From: Bacteroidota bacterium | Lineage (GTDB): Bacteria; Bacteroidota; Bacteroidia; Bacteroidales; Paludibacteraceae | Length of the DNA stretch: 64,000 nt | Reading direction: 5' to 3' | Assembly (NCBI GenBank): GCA_017860295.1 | Contig: JAFNAS010000002.1 | Location: forward strand, 186,001-250,000 | Shown: positions 8,845-17,457 of the stretch, in pieces | How the letters are laid out: each line of letters begins with the position of its first letter | Numbering within the stretch: position 1 is the first letter of the stretch | The notes under the pieces: generated by a model | What the model was told of the DNA's origin: nothing | The model's input: only the letters and a program-made list of their open reading frames with translations | The model's database searches: none | Program-made: the position numbers and the translations under genes

Positions 8845-9861
8845 TTAAAACCATTTAAACCGGTTCACCCATTTGTTCTGACGCCCCAAAATAAGGATAT
8901 CAATAACCAACAGAAAAAATGCCAACCAGGCCATTATTGCAAACTGTTCATCACGGGACGAATAAATCTTACTTTCGACTGGAGCTGTAGCCAGTTTGTC
9001 AAGCGACGCAGATACAGCACGTAAGGCAGTATTAGAGTTGTCGGCTCTGACATAAATTCCTTTACCTGCGGCAGCAACTTCTTTACCCATCTGTTCATCA
9101 AGTTTCGATATAATTACGTTCCCATTAAGGTCTTTTTTGTAGCTCATCGTACCGGCAGCCGGAATCGGAGAACCTTCCAGCGTCCCTATTCCCACTACAT
9201 CGACCAAAATCCCTTTATCGGCAGCCAGTTTTGCCGCATCAATAGCATTGTCTTCATGATTCTCGACATCAGTTATAACAATAATCGCTTTTCCCGTCTT
9301 ACTATTAGTCGATAAACCTTGGATTCCAAGATCTATTGCAGATCCGATAGCGGTACCCTGACGAGAAATCATGCCAGTTTCGATGGAAGAAAGAAACATT
9401 TTCGCTGCCACATAATCTGCCGTAAGCGGAATCTGCATCTGCGCCTCGCCCGCGAAAACAATCACGCCTACCTTATCGTTATTTAACGTTTCGGATAGTT
9501 TCGAAAGCATTTGCTTCGCCTTTTCAAGACGGCTGGGCGAAATATCTTTTGCCAGCATAGAATTGGAAACATCAAGAGCAATCATCACCTCAATGCCTCT
9601 ACGCTTCACCGATTCCGTGCTAGATCCGAATTGAGGACGAGCTATGGCTAATACAATAAGCGTTAGAGCAGCTAGAGCCAGATAAAATTTGATGCGTTGA
9701 CGTGTTTGCGAAACGTTGGGCATCAAATCTTTCAGCAATTGATGATCGCCAAATTTCGCCAATTTCCGCTTTCTGATCATGTTGCTATAAACAAACAATG
9801 CCAGAAACAAGGGAATCAACAGCAATAAAAAAAGATAATGTGGTTGTGCAAAATGAAACAT
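8845..9861 (-). CDS. batB: BatB: membrane-anchored von Willebrand factor A protein
   Basis: 338 residues: two N-terminal transmembrane segments (FLLLLIPLFLALFVY; FYLALAALTLIVLAIA), a VWA domain at about residues 90-290, and a C-terminal transmembrane helix. The metal-ion-dependent adhesion site is intact (ALDVSNSMLAKD, with DxSxS), and the second ligand loop shows GTAIGSAIDLG. It is a close paralogue of the adjacent BatA and is spaced 31 bases from it. The two are thought to form a membrane complex together with the TPR partners and a MoxR ATPase. The role in aerotolerance is taken from the Bacteroides literature, not from the sequence. Confidence 0.92.
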   Translation of the reverse strand: MFHFAQPHYLFLLLLIPLFLALFVYSNMIRKRKLAKFGDHQLLKDLMPNVSQTRQRIKFYLALAALTLIVLAIARPQFGSSTESVKRRGIEVMIALDVSNSMLAKDISPSRLEKAKQMLSKLSETLNNDKVGVIVFAGEAQMQIPLTADYVAAKMFLSSIETGMISRQGTAIGSAIDLGIQGLSTNSKTGKAIIVITDVENHEDNAIDAAKLAADKGILVDVVGIGTLEGSPIPAAGTMSYKKDLNGNVIISKLDEQMGKEVAAAGKGIYVRADNSNTALRAVSASLDKLATAPVESKIYSSRDEQFAIMAWLAFFLLVIDILILGRQNKWVNRFKWF

Positions 9862-9892
9862 CGTGTCTAATTTTTAATCTTCACCTGACGCT

Positions 9893-10876
9893 TTACGGAA
9901 CCCTGCGCAACAAAGTGTAACGCAATGCCAACTCTCCACCCAAGAGAAGCAGAGCCAACAACGCAAATCCGGTGTATGTATCGCTTCGACGATTATATTC
10001 TTTTACTTCAAGTTTATGCTTTTCTAGTTTATCAATATCCTGATAAATAGACTGTAACGTATTATTGTCGGTTGCACGGTAATACTTACCGTGCGTCATC
10101 TGAGCGATTTGTGACAACGTACTTTCATCAAATTCTACAGGCATATTCTGATATTGCAGGCCGAAAGGTGTTTGTACCGGCATCGGAGCTACGCCGCGCG
10201 TCCCGACTCCGATGGTATATACCCGGATTCCGAAACTCTTCGCGATCTCTGCCGCTGTCAAAGGAGCTATATCGCCCGTATTATTTGAACCATCCGTCAG
10301 CAAAATAATCACTTTCGATTTGGCTTTACTACCTCTCAACCTATTCACGGCAGTTCCCAGCCCCAGTCCGATAGCAGTTCCATCGTCGACCATCCCAAAT
10401 TGTACGCTATGCAACAAACTAATCAAGGCGGCATGATTTGTAGTCAAAGGACACTGGGTAAAACTTTCACTGGCAAAAATCACCAGACCGATGTTATCGT
10501 TCGGACGACTGTTTATAAACTCCGTAGCAACTGCTTTGGCGGCATCAATGCGATTCGGACGAAAATCTTTAGCCAACATCGTTCCCGAAATATCCACCGC
10601 CATCATTATGTCAATACCTTCGGAAGTTGAATCGGTCACCGAATCAGATGTTTGAGGCCGCGCAATAACAATTATCAAGGCAATCAATGCAAGCATCCGA
10701 AGTGCAAACGGAATGTGCCGGAGATAAAGCCTCTTAGTTTTTTTAAAACCAGCAAAATAACGTGTCGACGATATTTGCAGACTGGCATCCGATTTGCTCA
10801 ATCGCATGACATACCCCACAATAAGAGGTATCAAGACGAAAAGCAAAAACAAATATTCCGGGTTTTTAAAAATCAT
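9893..10876 (-). CDS. batA: BatA: membrane-anchored von Willebrand factor A protein
   Basis: 327 residues with the same plan as BatB: an N-terminal hydrophobic pair (YLFLLFVLIPLIVGYV; FALRMLALIALIIVIA), a VWA domain and a C-terminal transmembrane helix near ALLALLLLGGELALRY. The metal site is DxSxT (AVDISGTMLAKDF), and LLTDGSNNTGD gives a further ligand. It is followed by batB after 31 bases and preceded by the 339-residue membrane gene after 27. The pairing of two VWA proteins with MoxR and DUF58 is the diagnostic Bat operon arrangement. Confidence 0.92.
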   Translation of the reverse strand: MIFKNPEYLFLLFVLIPLIVGYVMRLSKSDASLQISSTRYFAGFKKTKRLYLRHIPFALRMLALIALIIVIARPQTSDSVTDSTSEGIDIMMAVDISGTMLAKDFRPNRIDAAKAVATEFINSRPNDNIGLVIFASESFTQCPLTTNHAALISLLHSVQFGMVDDGTAIGLGLGTAVNRLRGSKAKSKVIILLTDGSNNTGDIAPLTAAEIAKSFGIRVYTIGVGTRGVAPMPVQTPFGLQYQNMPVEFDESTLSQIAQMTHGKYYRATDNNTLQSIYQDIDKLEKHKLEVKEYNRRSDTYTGFALLALLLLGGELALRYTLLRRVP

Positions 10877-10903
10877 AGTCTGTGATAAATTTTCAATTCA
10901 ACG

Positions 10904-11896
10904 TTAATGAAGCTTGGGCTCCGACGGTAGTGTGCCTTCATTTTTCTTGTCCGCAGGAGTTGCTTCGGAAGAAGATTCTTCTTCTTTCGTCTGATTAACA
11001 AACAAATAGCATATATTCAGACTCAGTTCATTTTCCTCTGCTACAGGATGCAATTTGGCAAACTTCACCAAATCACCCACTTGTAACAATTTTTCCAGGC
11101 TATCATAAGCTGCCGGATATTCGGTTTGAATCATCATTGCCTCTTTCAATATTTCAGCTGAGGTCATTTCAAGTGCCGAAATATTAAACCGCGCTTGCAT
11201 ATACTCTCGAATAACTTCGGTTAAACGGGTATAGTACTCTTTTTCTCTCCCGTGTTGCCACAATTTTTGGGAACTGATATGATCGAGATCCTGAATGGCT
11301 CTTTGATGAGGCAATAACACTGCATTACCCTTTTCGATAAACGGAATGGGCTTTTTCAAAATATACTTCCAAACGACATAAATTACGACCGCCAAGACGA
11401 TCAATATCAGAGCAATAATTAACATCAGGCGAAAGAATGCCGCCCAATCGAACGGAGGTGAATACACTTTTTTTATGTCAAAGATGGATTGCTTGGCAGT
11501 ATCCACATTGTAGGTAATTACTTTCAATGACATTGGATTAGTCTTGAAAGTATCACGACCCGCAATTAATTTGTATGATGGAATATAATAGAGCGCAGAA
11601 TCGAACGAAGTAATAGTATAAGTTTGCTTTACCTGAATACGGTCGTGTCCGAGATCAACGGTATCCATTCTTGGTTTTCCCAACACATTGATACCCTTTA
11701 CCAAGGTGTCGGCAAATAGCGGAAACTGGACAACCACATGTTTGGGTTGAGCTACTTCGAAAGACAAATGCGATTGTTTCCCTATCAGTATTAATGTTGA
11801 ATCGATGGATGCTCTCACCGAAACTTGCTGGCAATACACATTGTGAGCAAAAAGGATGGCAAAAAAGAAAAGCAATAATCTGTAAATTGTTCTCAT
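10904..11896 (-). CDS. Bat operon membrane protein of unknown function (DUF4381-like tail)
   Basis: About 330 residues from the start at 11896 (MRTIYRLLLFFFAILFAHNVYCQ), which opens with a signal peptide; the frame from 11923 adds nine residues ahead of it. The exported half is an Ig-like beta domain (VSVRASIDSTLILIGKQSHLSFE). One strong transmembrane helix follows (LMLIIALILIVLAVVIYVVW). The cytoplasmic tail (LTEVIREYMQARFNISALEMTSAEILKEA) resembles the tails of BatD and of DUF4381 proteins. It sits between the DUF58 gene and batA, a fixed position in Bacteroidales Bat operons as I recall. The precise function is unknown. Confidence 0.65.
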   Translation of the reverse strand: MRTIYRLLLFFFAILFAHNVYCQQVSVRASIDSTLILIGKQSHLSFEVAQPKHVVVQFPLFADTLVKGINVLGKPRMDTVDLGHDRIQVKQTYTITSFDSALYYIPSYKLIAGRDTFKTNPMSLKVITYNVDTAKQSIFDIKKVYSPPFDWAAFFRLMLIIALILIVLAVVIYVVWKYILKKPIPFIEKGNAVLLPHQRAIQDLDHISSQKLWQHGREKEYYTRLTEVIREYMQARFNISALEMTSAEILKEAMMIQTEYPAAYDSLEKLLQVGDLVKFAKLHPVAEENELSLNICYLFVNQTKEEESSSEATPADKKNEGTLPSEPKLH

Positions 11897-11933
11897 GTTT
11901 TTTAAGCTTGTTAAGCAAGTCATTCACTCAGCA

Positions 11934-12800
11934 TCAATTTCTCAACTTGAAAAGCCGCATTAATGATTTTACATAATCCTCATCGGTACTGATCGATACA
12001 TAATCAACATTACATTTTGCCAGCACCTGTTGCAACGAAATCTGATTCTCGCCCCACCAATTATGATACGCCATCCGTAAGCGACGATCGGAAGTATCGA
12101 CCCACAAACGTTCCCCGGTTTCGGCATCCTTCAGTTTAACCAACCCGATATCAGGCATTTCGGTTTCGCGCGGATCGTATACCTGAAGAGCCACAACGTC
12201 GTGTTTCCGGTTTGCAATCATCATGGCACGTTCAAATTCACCGTCAATAAAATCAGAAATCAGAAAGGCCGTACAACGCCGTTTGATAGCGTTTGTAAAA
12301 TATTGCAATACCGTTGCAACATCCGTACGCGAACTCTCAGGATGAAAATCGAGCAATTCGCGAATGATGTACAAAATATGTTTTTTCCCTTTCTGAGGAG
12401 GAATGAATTTTTCAATTTTGTCCGAAAAGAAAATCACCCCGATTTTATCTTTGTTCTGAATCGCCGAAAAAGCCAGCGTGGCAGCAATCTCGGTAATCAG
12501 ACTACGTTTGGTCTGGTTAACAGTACCAAAATCGCGACTTCCCGATACGTCAACCAAAAGCATTGCCGTCAGTTCCCGTTCTTCTTCAAAAACTTTGATA
12601 TAGGGATGGTTGAAACGTGCCGTAACATTCCAGTCGATACTACGAATATCGTCTCCATACTGATATTCGCGTACTTCCGAAAAGGTCATACCACGCCCCT
12701 TAAAAGCCGAATGATATTCGCCGGCAAAAATATTGCGCGACAACCCACGGGTTTTTATTTCAATCTGCCGAACCTTTTTTAATAATTCTGCTGTTTCCAT
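11934..12800 (-). CDS. DUF58 protein with VWA-like fold, Bat operon
   Basis: 288 residues. It carries the DUF58 signature YQYGDDIRSIDWNVTARF at residues about 46-63 and a degenerate VWA fold (MLLVDVSGSRDFG with a DxSxS-like site). There is no signal peptide and no clear membrane segment, so it is cytoplasmic. It lies between moxR (114-base gap) and the 339-residue membrane gene. MoxR ATPases and DUF58 proteins nearly always pair, and are thought to act as chaperones or to insert metal into or mature VWA partners, here BatA and BatB. That role is an inference from family context. Confidence 0.9.
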   Translation of the reverse strand: METAELLKKVRQIEIKTRGLSRNIFAGEYHSAFKGRGMTFSEVREYQYGDDIRSIDWNVTARFNHPYIKVFEEERELTAMLLVDVSGSRDFGTVNQTKRSLITEIAATLAFSAIQNKDKIGVIFFSDKIEKFIPPQKGKKHILYIIRELLDFHPESSRTDVATVLQYFTNAIKRRCTAFLISDFIDGEFERAMMIANRKHDVVALQVYDPRETEMPDIGLVKLKDAETGERLWVDTSDRRLRMAYHNWWGENQISLQQVLAKCNVDYVSISTDEDYVKSLMRLFKLRN

Positions 12801-12914
12801 GCAATTGTTACTCCAATTTCAGGTTTCAAGTTCCAAAATTTCAAGATGCCTTATGTCCAATTTTCAGAAATAAACACATGCACACATTGACCAATACCTT
12901 ATTGGCACATTCAA

Positions 12915-13910
12915 TTAGGGAACCTCTACGGCATTCAGAATTTCACTGATAATTTCTTCCGAAGTCAGGTTGTTTGCTTCGGCTTCATAGCTCAGACCTA
13001 TACGGTGACGTAGCACATCGAAACAAACGGCACGTACGTCCTCCGGAATCACATATCCACGGCGTTTGATAAAGGCATAGGCTTTCGAAGCCAAAGCCAA
13101 ATTGATAGAAGCACGGGGTGAACCGCCGAACGAAATCATACTGGAAAGATTTTTGAGTCCGTACTCATCCGGGAAACGGGTAGCAAAAACGATATCGACA
13201 ATGTAACGTTCGATCTTTTCGTCAATATAAACTTCGCGAACCACGTTGCGAGCACTCACAATATCTTCCGGTTTCAACATCGGCTGAATCTTAGGCAACG
13301 ATTCCGACATGTTGAGGCGGATAATGGCTTTTTCTTCTTCTTTCTTTGGATAGTTGATAATAACCTTCAACATAAAACGGTCGACCTGAGCCTCAGGCAA
13401 TGGATAAGTCCCTTCCTGTTCGATAGGGTTTTGAGTCGCCAATACCAGAAATGGTTCTTCAAGCTTGAAAGTCTGATCTCCGATGGTCACCTGACGTTCC
13501 TGCATGGCTTCGAGCAGCGCACTCTGAACCTTTGCCGGAGCACGGTTAATTTCATCGGCAAGTACAAAATGGGAAAAAATCGGCCCTTTTTTAATGGCAA
13601 ATTCTTCTTTTTTCTGACTATAAATCATCGTACCGATAACGTCTGCCGGCAACAAATCGGGCGTAAACTGAATGCGACTATAATTGGCGTCAATCAGTTG
13701 TGCCAGTGTTTTTATAGCAAGAGTTTTTGCCAAACCAGGTACACCTTCGAGCAATACGTGTCCGTTTGAAAGCATACCTATCAGCAAAGATTCGACCAAA
13801 TGTTTTTGGCCGACAATCATCTGATTCATACCCATGGTCAGGGCATCCACAAACGCACTCTGCTTTTCTATGCGCTCATTTAAGTCTCTGATATCAACTG
13901 TTGGATTCAT
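12915..13910 (-). CDS. MoxR-type AAA+ ATPase, first gene of the Bat operon
   Basis: 331 residues. The Walker A loop is LLEGVPGLAKTLAIKTL at about residues 53-69 and the Walker B is FVLADEINRAPAKVQSALLEAMQERQVT (quoted to show DEIN). Sensor 1 is VLATQNPIEQEGTYPLPEAQ, and an arginine finger region DRFMLKV follows. These are the exact MoxR-family phrases. It heads an eight-gene minus-strand operon running to 5305 with small gaps throughout. It probably uses ATP hydrolysis to remodel the VWA proteins BatA and BatB together with the DUF58 protein. Confidence 0.94.
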   Translation of the reverse strand: MNPTVDIRDLNERIEKQSAFVDALTMGMNQMIVGQKHLVESLLIGMLSNGHVLLEGVPGLAKTLAIKTLAQLIDANYSRIQFTPDLLPADVIGTMIYSQKKEEFAIKKGPIFSHFVLADEINRAPAKVQSALLEAMQERQVTIGDQTFKLEEPFLVLATQNPIEQEGTYPLPEAQVDRFMLKVIINYPKKEEEKAIIRLNMSESLPKIQPMLKPEDIVSARNVVREVYIDEKIERYIVDIVFATRFPDEYGLKNLSSMISFGGSPRASINLALASKAYAFIKRRGYVIPEDVRAVCFDVLRHRIGLSYEAEANNLTSEEIISEILNAVEVP

Positions 13911-14305
13911 TATAAAATAGTTTGTTGATTATAGAATGAAGCAACCCGATTCTCCGGGATTTTCTTCTTTGTTTATTTCAATAAATAGAGATTTGAAGCT
14001 ACGCTTCAGACCACATGCAAATAAATGTTTACCTTAACTTTCGTAAGTTGTCACTTTCTTTTAACATTTTACGCAGAGAAACCAACACTCACAATTAACC
14101 CAAACAACTAAATATCAGAAATATACCAAACACCTTGATTTAACATTTGAGTCAAAAACAAAATTATCCTGCTATGCCATAACCTGTCCACCATACCCGT
14201 TAAAAAACACTAAGCCGTTTCATAATAAATACAAAAAGCTCATTTCCATCATTATATCAAGCCATCACACAGGACCAATCGACACAGTTTCGGTGCTTTA
14301 TCGTC
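13911..14305. other. Gene-free stretch upstream of the Bat operon
   Basis: 395 bases between the start of moxR and the end of yidD. It must hold the promoter of the Bat operon on the minus strand. A CAAAATTA (minus TAATTTTG, a good -7 box) lies at 14159-14166, but no matching -33 box is seen at the right distance. A small hairpin GAAGCTACGCTTC is at about 13996. I see no gene. Confidence 0.4.
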
Positions 14306-14527
14306 TTACGGCACTGGGTCATATCCATGTCCACCCCAGGGATGACATCTCGCTATTCGTTTAATTGCAAGATATATTCCTTTCAAGGGACCATATTTAT
14401 GTATGGCCTCCACTGCATATTCCGAACAAGTCGGTACAAACCGACAGGTAGGTGGTTTCAAAGGAGAAATGCAATAGCGATAGAAATAGATGGGCAACAG
14501 CACAATCCACGATACGATTTTTTTCAT
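14306..14527 (-). CDS. yidD: Membrane protein insertion efficiency factor YidD
   Basis: 73 residues, the full family length. The diagnostic motif is [19 protein letters not shown] with the following [16 protein letters not shown]. YidD assists YidC-dependent insertion of inner-membrane proteins. It overlaps the rnpA stop by four bases (14524-14527), the classic rnpA-yidD coupling. The C-terminus ends right after GYDPVP with no extra tail. Confidence 0.95.
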   Translation of the reverse strand: MKKIVSWIVLLPIYFYRYCISPLKPPTCRFVPTCSEYAVEAIHKYGPLKGIYLAIKRIARCHPWGGHGYDPVP

Positions 14528-14910
14528 ACAGATTTTTTCTGCAAGGCATCTAATGCTTCAATCATTTTACGTTCAATTACCGGATAGGCTAGCGGCTCAT
14601 TCGCCACGTACGTAAATGCGACATTTATCGTCTGTTTATTATCACACAAAACATTGTTCAGCCTCGATTTATGCAAACGAAAAGCCTCCCTCATACGTCG
14701 TTTCAGCAAGTTGCGTTTATTGGCTCGTTTAAATCTCCGTTTAGGCACGCTAAACAACGCCTGCAAAGGAATCGACCGTGGTTCATCTGGTAGAAACACG
14801 ACCTTCAGCGGATACACCAAAAAAGAATTCCCTTCGGTAAACAAACGCTTCACTCGTATTTCTCCTGTCAATCGTTCTTTTTTAGAGAAAGGAAATAGAT
14901 TATCTGACAT
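14524..14910 (-). CDS. rnpA: Ribonuclease P protein component
   Basis: Protein subunit of RNase P, which trims the 5' leader of tRNA precursors. The core begins [20 protein letters not shown], and the RNA-binding RNR motif is [19 protein letters not shown]. The start at 14910 ([14 protein letters not shown]) gives 128 residues, matching usual length. The frame is open further upstream to 15006 and an intermediate ATG at 14964 would add 18 residues; those extensions look unlike the family. It is translationally coupled to yidD. The usual rpmH neighbour is not in view; the next upstream feature is the tRNA-Ser on the other strand. Confidence 0.93.
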   Translation of the reverse strand: MSDNLFPFSKKERLTGEIRVKRLFTEGNSFLVYPLKVVFLPDEPRSIPLQALFSVPKRRFKRANKRNLLKRRMREAFRLHKSRLNNVLCDNKQTINVAFTYVANEPLAYPVIERKMIEALDALQKKSV

Positions 14911-15130
14911 TGTATTGGCTTCGGAATCATTTTCAACTGTTGCAAAGATAACTGTTTTTCCCATACTCACTTTCAATAGAATTGCCGTTTTCAATAAAAA
15001 CAACACTTCAACTTCGTTTTACCACGCAAAAGTCAAAAAAGCTTTACGATTAATTTCCAAAAGCTTACACAAGAACATAGATAATAAGGGGTCAAGAATC
15101 GCCCTTTAACCGTATTTTTCATGCTCAATA

Positions 15131-15162
15131 TTTGCGTCGATCAAATAAATCTTTTATCTTTG
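15131..15162 (+). promoter_or_regulatory. Bacteroidetes-type promoter of the tRNA-Ser gene
   Basis: A -33 box TTTG (15131-15134) and a -7 box TATCTTTG (15155-15162) are separated by 20 bases. This matches the TTTG-N19-21-TAnnTTTG consensus of the primary sigma factor in this phylum exactly. The tRNA begins 12 bases further on. Confidence 0.85.
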
Positions 15163-15173
15163 CACCCGCTTTT

Positions 15174-15261
15174 GGAGAGATGGCAGAGTGGTCGATTGCG
15201 GCGGTCTTGAAAACCGTTGAACTGTGAGGTTCCAGGGGTTCGAATCCCTTTCTCTCCGCCA
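15174..15261 (+). tRNA. tRNA-Ser (anticodon TGA), insertion site of the element
   Basis: 88 bases including an encoded CCA. The acceptor stem is GGAGAGA/TCTCTCC, and the anticodon stem GCGGT/ACCGT encloses loop CTTGAAA, giving anticodon TGA. A long variable arm is present, as expected for serine, and the T-loop is GGTTCGAATCC. The last bases (15245-15262) are the left attachment site of the element that follows; integration has kept the tRNA intact. A hairpin terminator follows at 15282-15314. Confidence 0.95.
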
Positions 15262-15262
15262 A
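15245..15262 (+). repeat. attL: 3' end of tRNA-Ser, left end of the integrated element
   Basis: TCCCTTTCTCTCCGCCAA, the tRNA T-stem and acceptor end. It recurs with one mismatch at 41599-41616 as TCCCTCTCTCTCCGCCAA. A tyrosine recombinase gene begins 249 bases downstream, pointing away from the tRNA, which is the standard layout for tRNA-targeted elements. Confidence 0.85.
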
Positions 15263-15281
15263 AAGAATTTCAAAAACTAAT

Positions 15282-15314
15282 AAAATCCTGTAAAATCATT
15301 GATTTACAGGATTT
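15282..15314 (+). terminator. Hairpin terminator after tRNA-Ser
   Basis: Arms AAAATCCTGTAAA and TTTACAGGATTTT around a short ATCATTGA-containing loop, followed by a T-rich stretch. It belongs to the element side of attL, so the element brings a replacement terminator for the tRNA. A sequence-related but not identical hairpin stands after attR at 41648-41683. Confidence 0.75.
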
Positions 15315-15370
15315 TCTATTTTTAGGAGTATCTCAAAATTTGCAATATCTGCCAATCTTTAGGTGGCAGA

Positions 15371-15410
15371 TTCGGTGGAGTTGAAATTGAAAGCTCCATT
15401 GTCCACCGAA
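15371..15410. repeat. Inverted repeat near the left element end, candidate integrase arm site
   Basis: TTCGGTGGA (15371-15379) and TCCACCGAA (15402-15410) form a perfect 9-bp inverted repeat with a 22-base spacer, in the gene-free stretch between attL and int. TCGGTGGA also appears near the right end at 41532-41539, where GGTGGACAA is tandemly repeated with a 12-bp period. Sharing of the motif between both ends fits arm-type recombinase binding sites. This is an inference. Confidence 0.5.
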
Positions 15411-15457
15411 TTTCGACTAAAAGTGTTTATAATCAAGTAGTTCAAATATTGAACGTC

Positions 15458-15488
15458 TTGACTGGGAATCTTAGAAAAAGTATTTTTG
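15458..15488 (+). promoter_or_regulatory. Promoter of the integrase gene
   Basis: TTG at 15458-15460 and TATTTTTG at 15481-15488 with 20 bases between, matching the Bacteroidetes consensus. The integrase start codon is 23 bases downstream. Confidence 0.65.
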
Positions 15489-15510
15489 TAAACTTTTAAA
15501 GGTAACCACA

Positions 15511-16758
15511 ATGAACACAAAGCTGTCCGTTCTCTTTTTCGTAAAGAGAACAAAAACCAATTCCAACGGGTTATTGCCCATTTTCTTTCGCGTAACTGTC
15601 GATGGCGCACGTATCGAATTCTCAACCAAACGCTACGCCCACCCCGACAAATGGTCGGTGGAAGGCAACCGGATGAAAGGCACTTCTGCCGAGGCCAAAG
15701 CCACAAACTCTTATCTCGATGCACTCAAAGCTAAAGTGTACGATTACCAGCAGCAACTTATTCGGGAAGATGAACTCGTCAACCTTGAGAACATGCGTAA
15801 CAAAATTCTGGGTATTGATAAACGAAGTTATATGCTCGTGCCCATCTTTCAACAGCACAACGATGAAATCAAAGCCCTGATAGGAAAAGAGTATGCACCC
15901 GCCACTTTGATACGCTACGAGACTTCGCTCAAACACACGGTCGATTTTATGAAATGGAAGTACAAGGTGTCGGATATGGACATACGGAAAATCGACCACG
16001 AATTTATCACCGGATATGAGTTTTACCTGAAAACCGTTTGTAACTGCTGTCAAAACACCACGGCCAAGTACATTAAAAATTTCGGTAAAATTATCCGCAT
16101 TTGCCTTGCCAATGGGTGGATAGTAAAAAATCCATTTATCAACTACAAGAGCAAAGTAGTGGAAGTGGAACGGGCATTCCTTTCACAGGAAGAAATTGAA
16201 ACAATGTACAACAAGACATTCATTACCGCCCGCCTCAATCAGGTGAAAGATATTTTCCTGTTCAGTTGCTTCACAGGTCTGGCTTACGCCGATGTAAAGA
16301 AACTATCCCGAAGGAATATTGGCATTGGCGTGGATGGTGAGCGTTGGATTTTTATCAACCGTACCAAAACCGATACCCGATCCAATATCCCGTTGTTACC
16401 CATAGCATCAACTATTTTGGAAAAATACGAAGACCACCCCCAGGTTGTCAATCAGGATAAGCTTTTACCATTACTCAGCAATCAAAAAATGAATGGCTAT
16501 CTGAAAGAAATTGCCGACTTATGCGGAATCAACAAAGAGCTGACCTTTCACATCGCCCGCCATACCTTTGCCACCACCGTCACCCTTTCAAACGGTGTTC
16601 CGATCGAAAGCGTTTCCAAGATGTTGGGTCACAAGAATATAAAAACAACCCAGCATTACGCCAAGATACTTGATTTGAAAGTGAGTGATGATATGAAGAT
16701 TTTGAGGGAGAAGTTTGGAGATGGAAATCGGATGAAACTAAAAAAGTCAGTGGGATAG
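15511..16758 (+). CDS. int: Tyrosine recombinase (integrase) of the tRNA-Ser island
   Basis: 415 residues in the layout of Bacteroidetes element integrases. The N-terminal arm-binding domain is LSVLFFVKRTKTNSNGLLPIFFRVTVDG (start). A SAM-like core-binding domain lies around residues 110-200, and the catalytic domain covers 210-405. Catalytic residues visible are Arg in FSCFTGLAYADVKKL (the Arg position is replaced by the usual TGLAYAD form of this family), His-x-x-Arg in LTFHIARHTFATT, and the tyrosine in KTTQHYAKILD. It catalyses integration at, and excision from, the tRNA-Ser 3' end. It reads away from the tRNA with its promoter between attL and the gene. Confidence 0.93.
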   Translation: MNTKLSVLFFVKRTKTNSNGLLPIFFRVTVDGARIEFSTKRYAHPDKWSVEGNRMKGTSAEAKATNSYLDALKAKVYDYQQQLIREDELVNLENMRNKILGIDKRSYMLVPIFQQHNDEIKALIGKEYAPATLIRYETSLKHTVDFMKWKYKVSDMDIRKIDHEFITGYEFYLKTVCNCCQNTTAKYIKNFGKIIRICLANGWIVKNPFINYKSKVVEVERAFLSQEEIETMYNKTFITARLNQVKDIFLFSCFTGLAYADVKKLSRRNIGIGVDGERWIFINRTKTDTRSNIPLLPIASTILEKYEDHPQVVNQDKLLPLLSNQKMNGYLKEIADLCGINKELTFHIARHTFATTVTLSNGVPIESVSKMLGHKNIKTTQHYAKILDLKVSDDMKILREKFGDGNRMKLKKSVG

Positions 16759-16967
16759 CAACTTTATCAATTGGTTTTATCAATTTTCTCATTCTATACC
16801 GATAGTATATCACGAAGCCACAAAATAAATTATTAGTAGAAGAACTTACTCAGCTAATCGGATTTTAATCAATTATTTGAGTGTGTTTTATCCTAAAAAT
16901 GGATACCGAATACACACAAACAGATCAGTTAGAGTATGTATCTTCGGGAATAGAAAACAAATCAGAA

Positions 16968-17321
16968 TTACTTAAAAGCAGTGTTTTCCAAAAAAACATT
17001 TTTATGTTTATCGCCCCACTCCCTAAGTTTTTCAATAATTGGAATCAATTCTTTTCCTTGATCTGTGAGATAATATTCTACTTTTAAAGGTAAAACGGGG
17101 TATATTTTTTTCTCCAATATACCTATTTTTTCCAGTTCTCCGAGTTGCTTTGTCAAAACTCTTTTAGGCGCAATGCTAATGCTGCGTTGTAAGTCGCATG
17201 GTCTTACAATACCCTTATGGATTTCCAAAATCAGCCATGCATTCCAACTTGACGATAAAATATCAATCGCGATGCGTACCGGACAATCGGCATAATCCAT
17301 TGGATTCTTTTTTATGTACAT
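16968..17321 (-). CDS. HxlR family transcriptional regulator
   Basis: 117 residues. The HxlR signature is complete: a conserved cysteine near the start (YADCPVRIAIDIL), then SSSWNAWLILEIHKGIVRPCDLQRSI, the HTH with APKRVLTKQLGELEKIGIL, and YYLTDQGKELIPIIEKLREWG. It is divergently arranged with the UvrA-like gene, so it most likely controls that gene and itself from the shared 136-base intergenic region, where an inverted repeat is present. HxlR proteins respond to small electrophiles or drugs. Confidence 0.9.
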   Translation of the reverse strand: MYIKKNPMDYADCPVRIAIDILSSSWNAWLILEIHKGIVRPCDLQRSISIAPKRVLTKQLGELEKIGILEKKIYPVLPLKVEYYLTDQGKELIPIIEKLREWGDKHKNVFLENTAFK

Positions 17322-17367
17322 AAAAAACTTTTAGATCACAAAGATAATGAATTCTATATTAAATAGG

Positions 17368-17398
17368 GATAAACTTATCACCCGGTGAAAGATTTATC
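17368..17398. promoter_or_regulatory. Candidate HxlR operator
   Basis: GATAAA (17368-17373) and TTTATC (17393-17398) are the outer arms of an imperfect inverted repeat with an inner CAC-ccg-GTG. It lies between the divergent HxlR and UvrA-like genes. A TATATTTTCG -7-like box for the UvrA-like gene follows at about 17427. The assignment rests on position and symmetry only. Confidence 0.45.
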
Positions 17399-17457
17399 AC
17401 TTATTGTTCAGTAAATTAGAAAGTTATATTTTCGCAGTATAATATAAAATAACTAGC

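Noticed and set aside
12201-12782. 193-codon open frame on the plus strand
   Set aside because: It lies entirely antisense to the clear DUF58 gene, with composition typical of a reverse-strand shadow and no recognisable motif.
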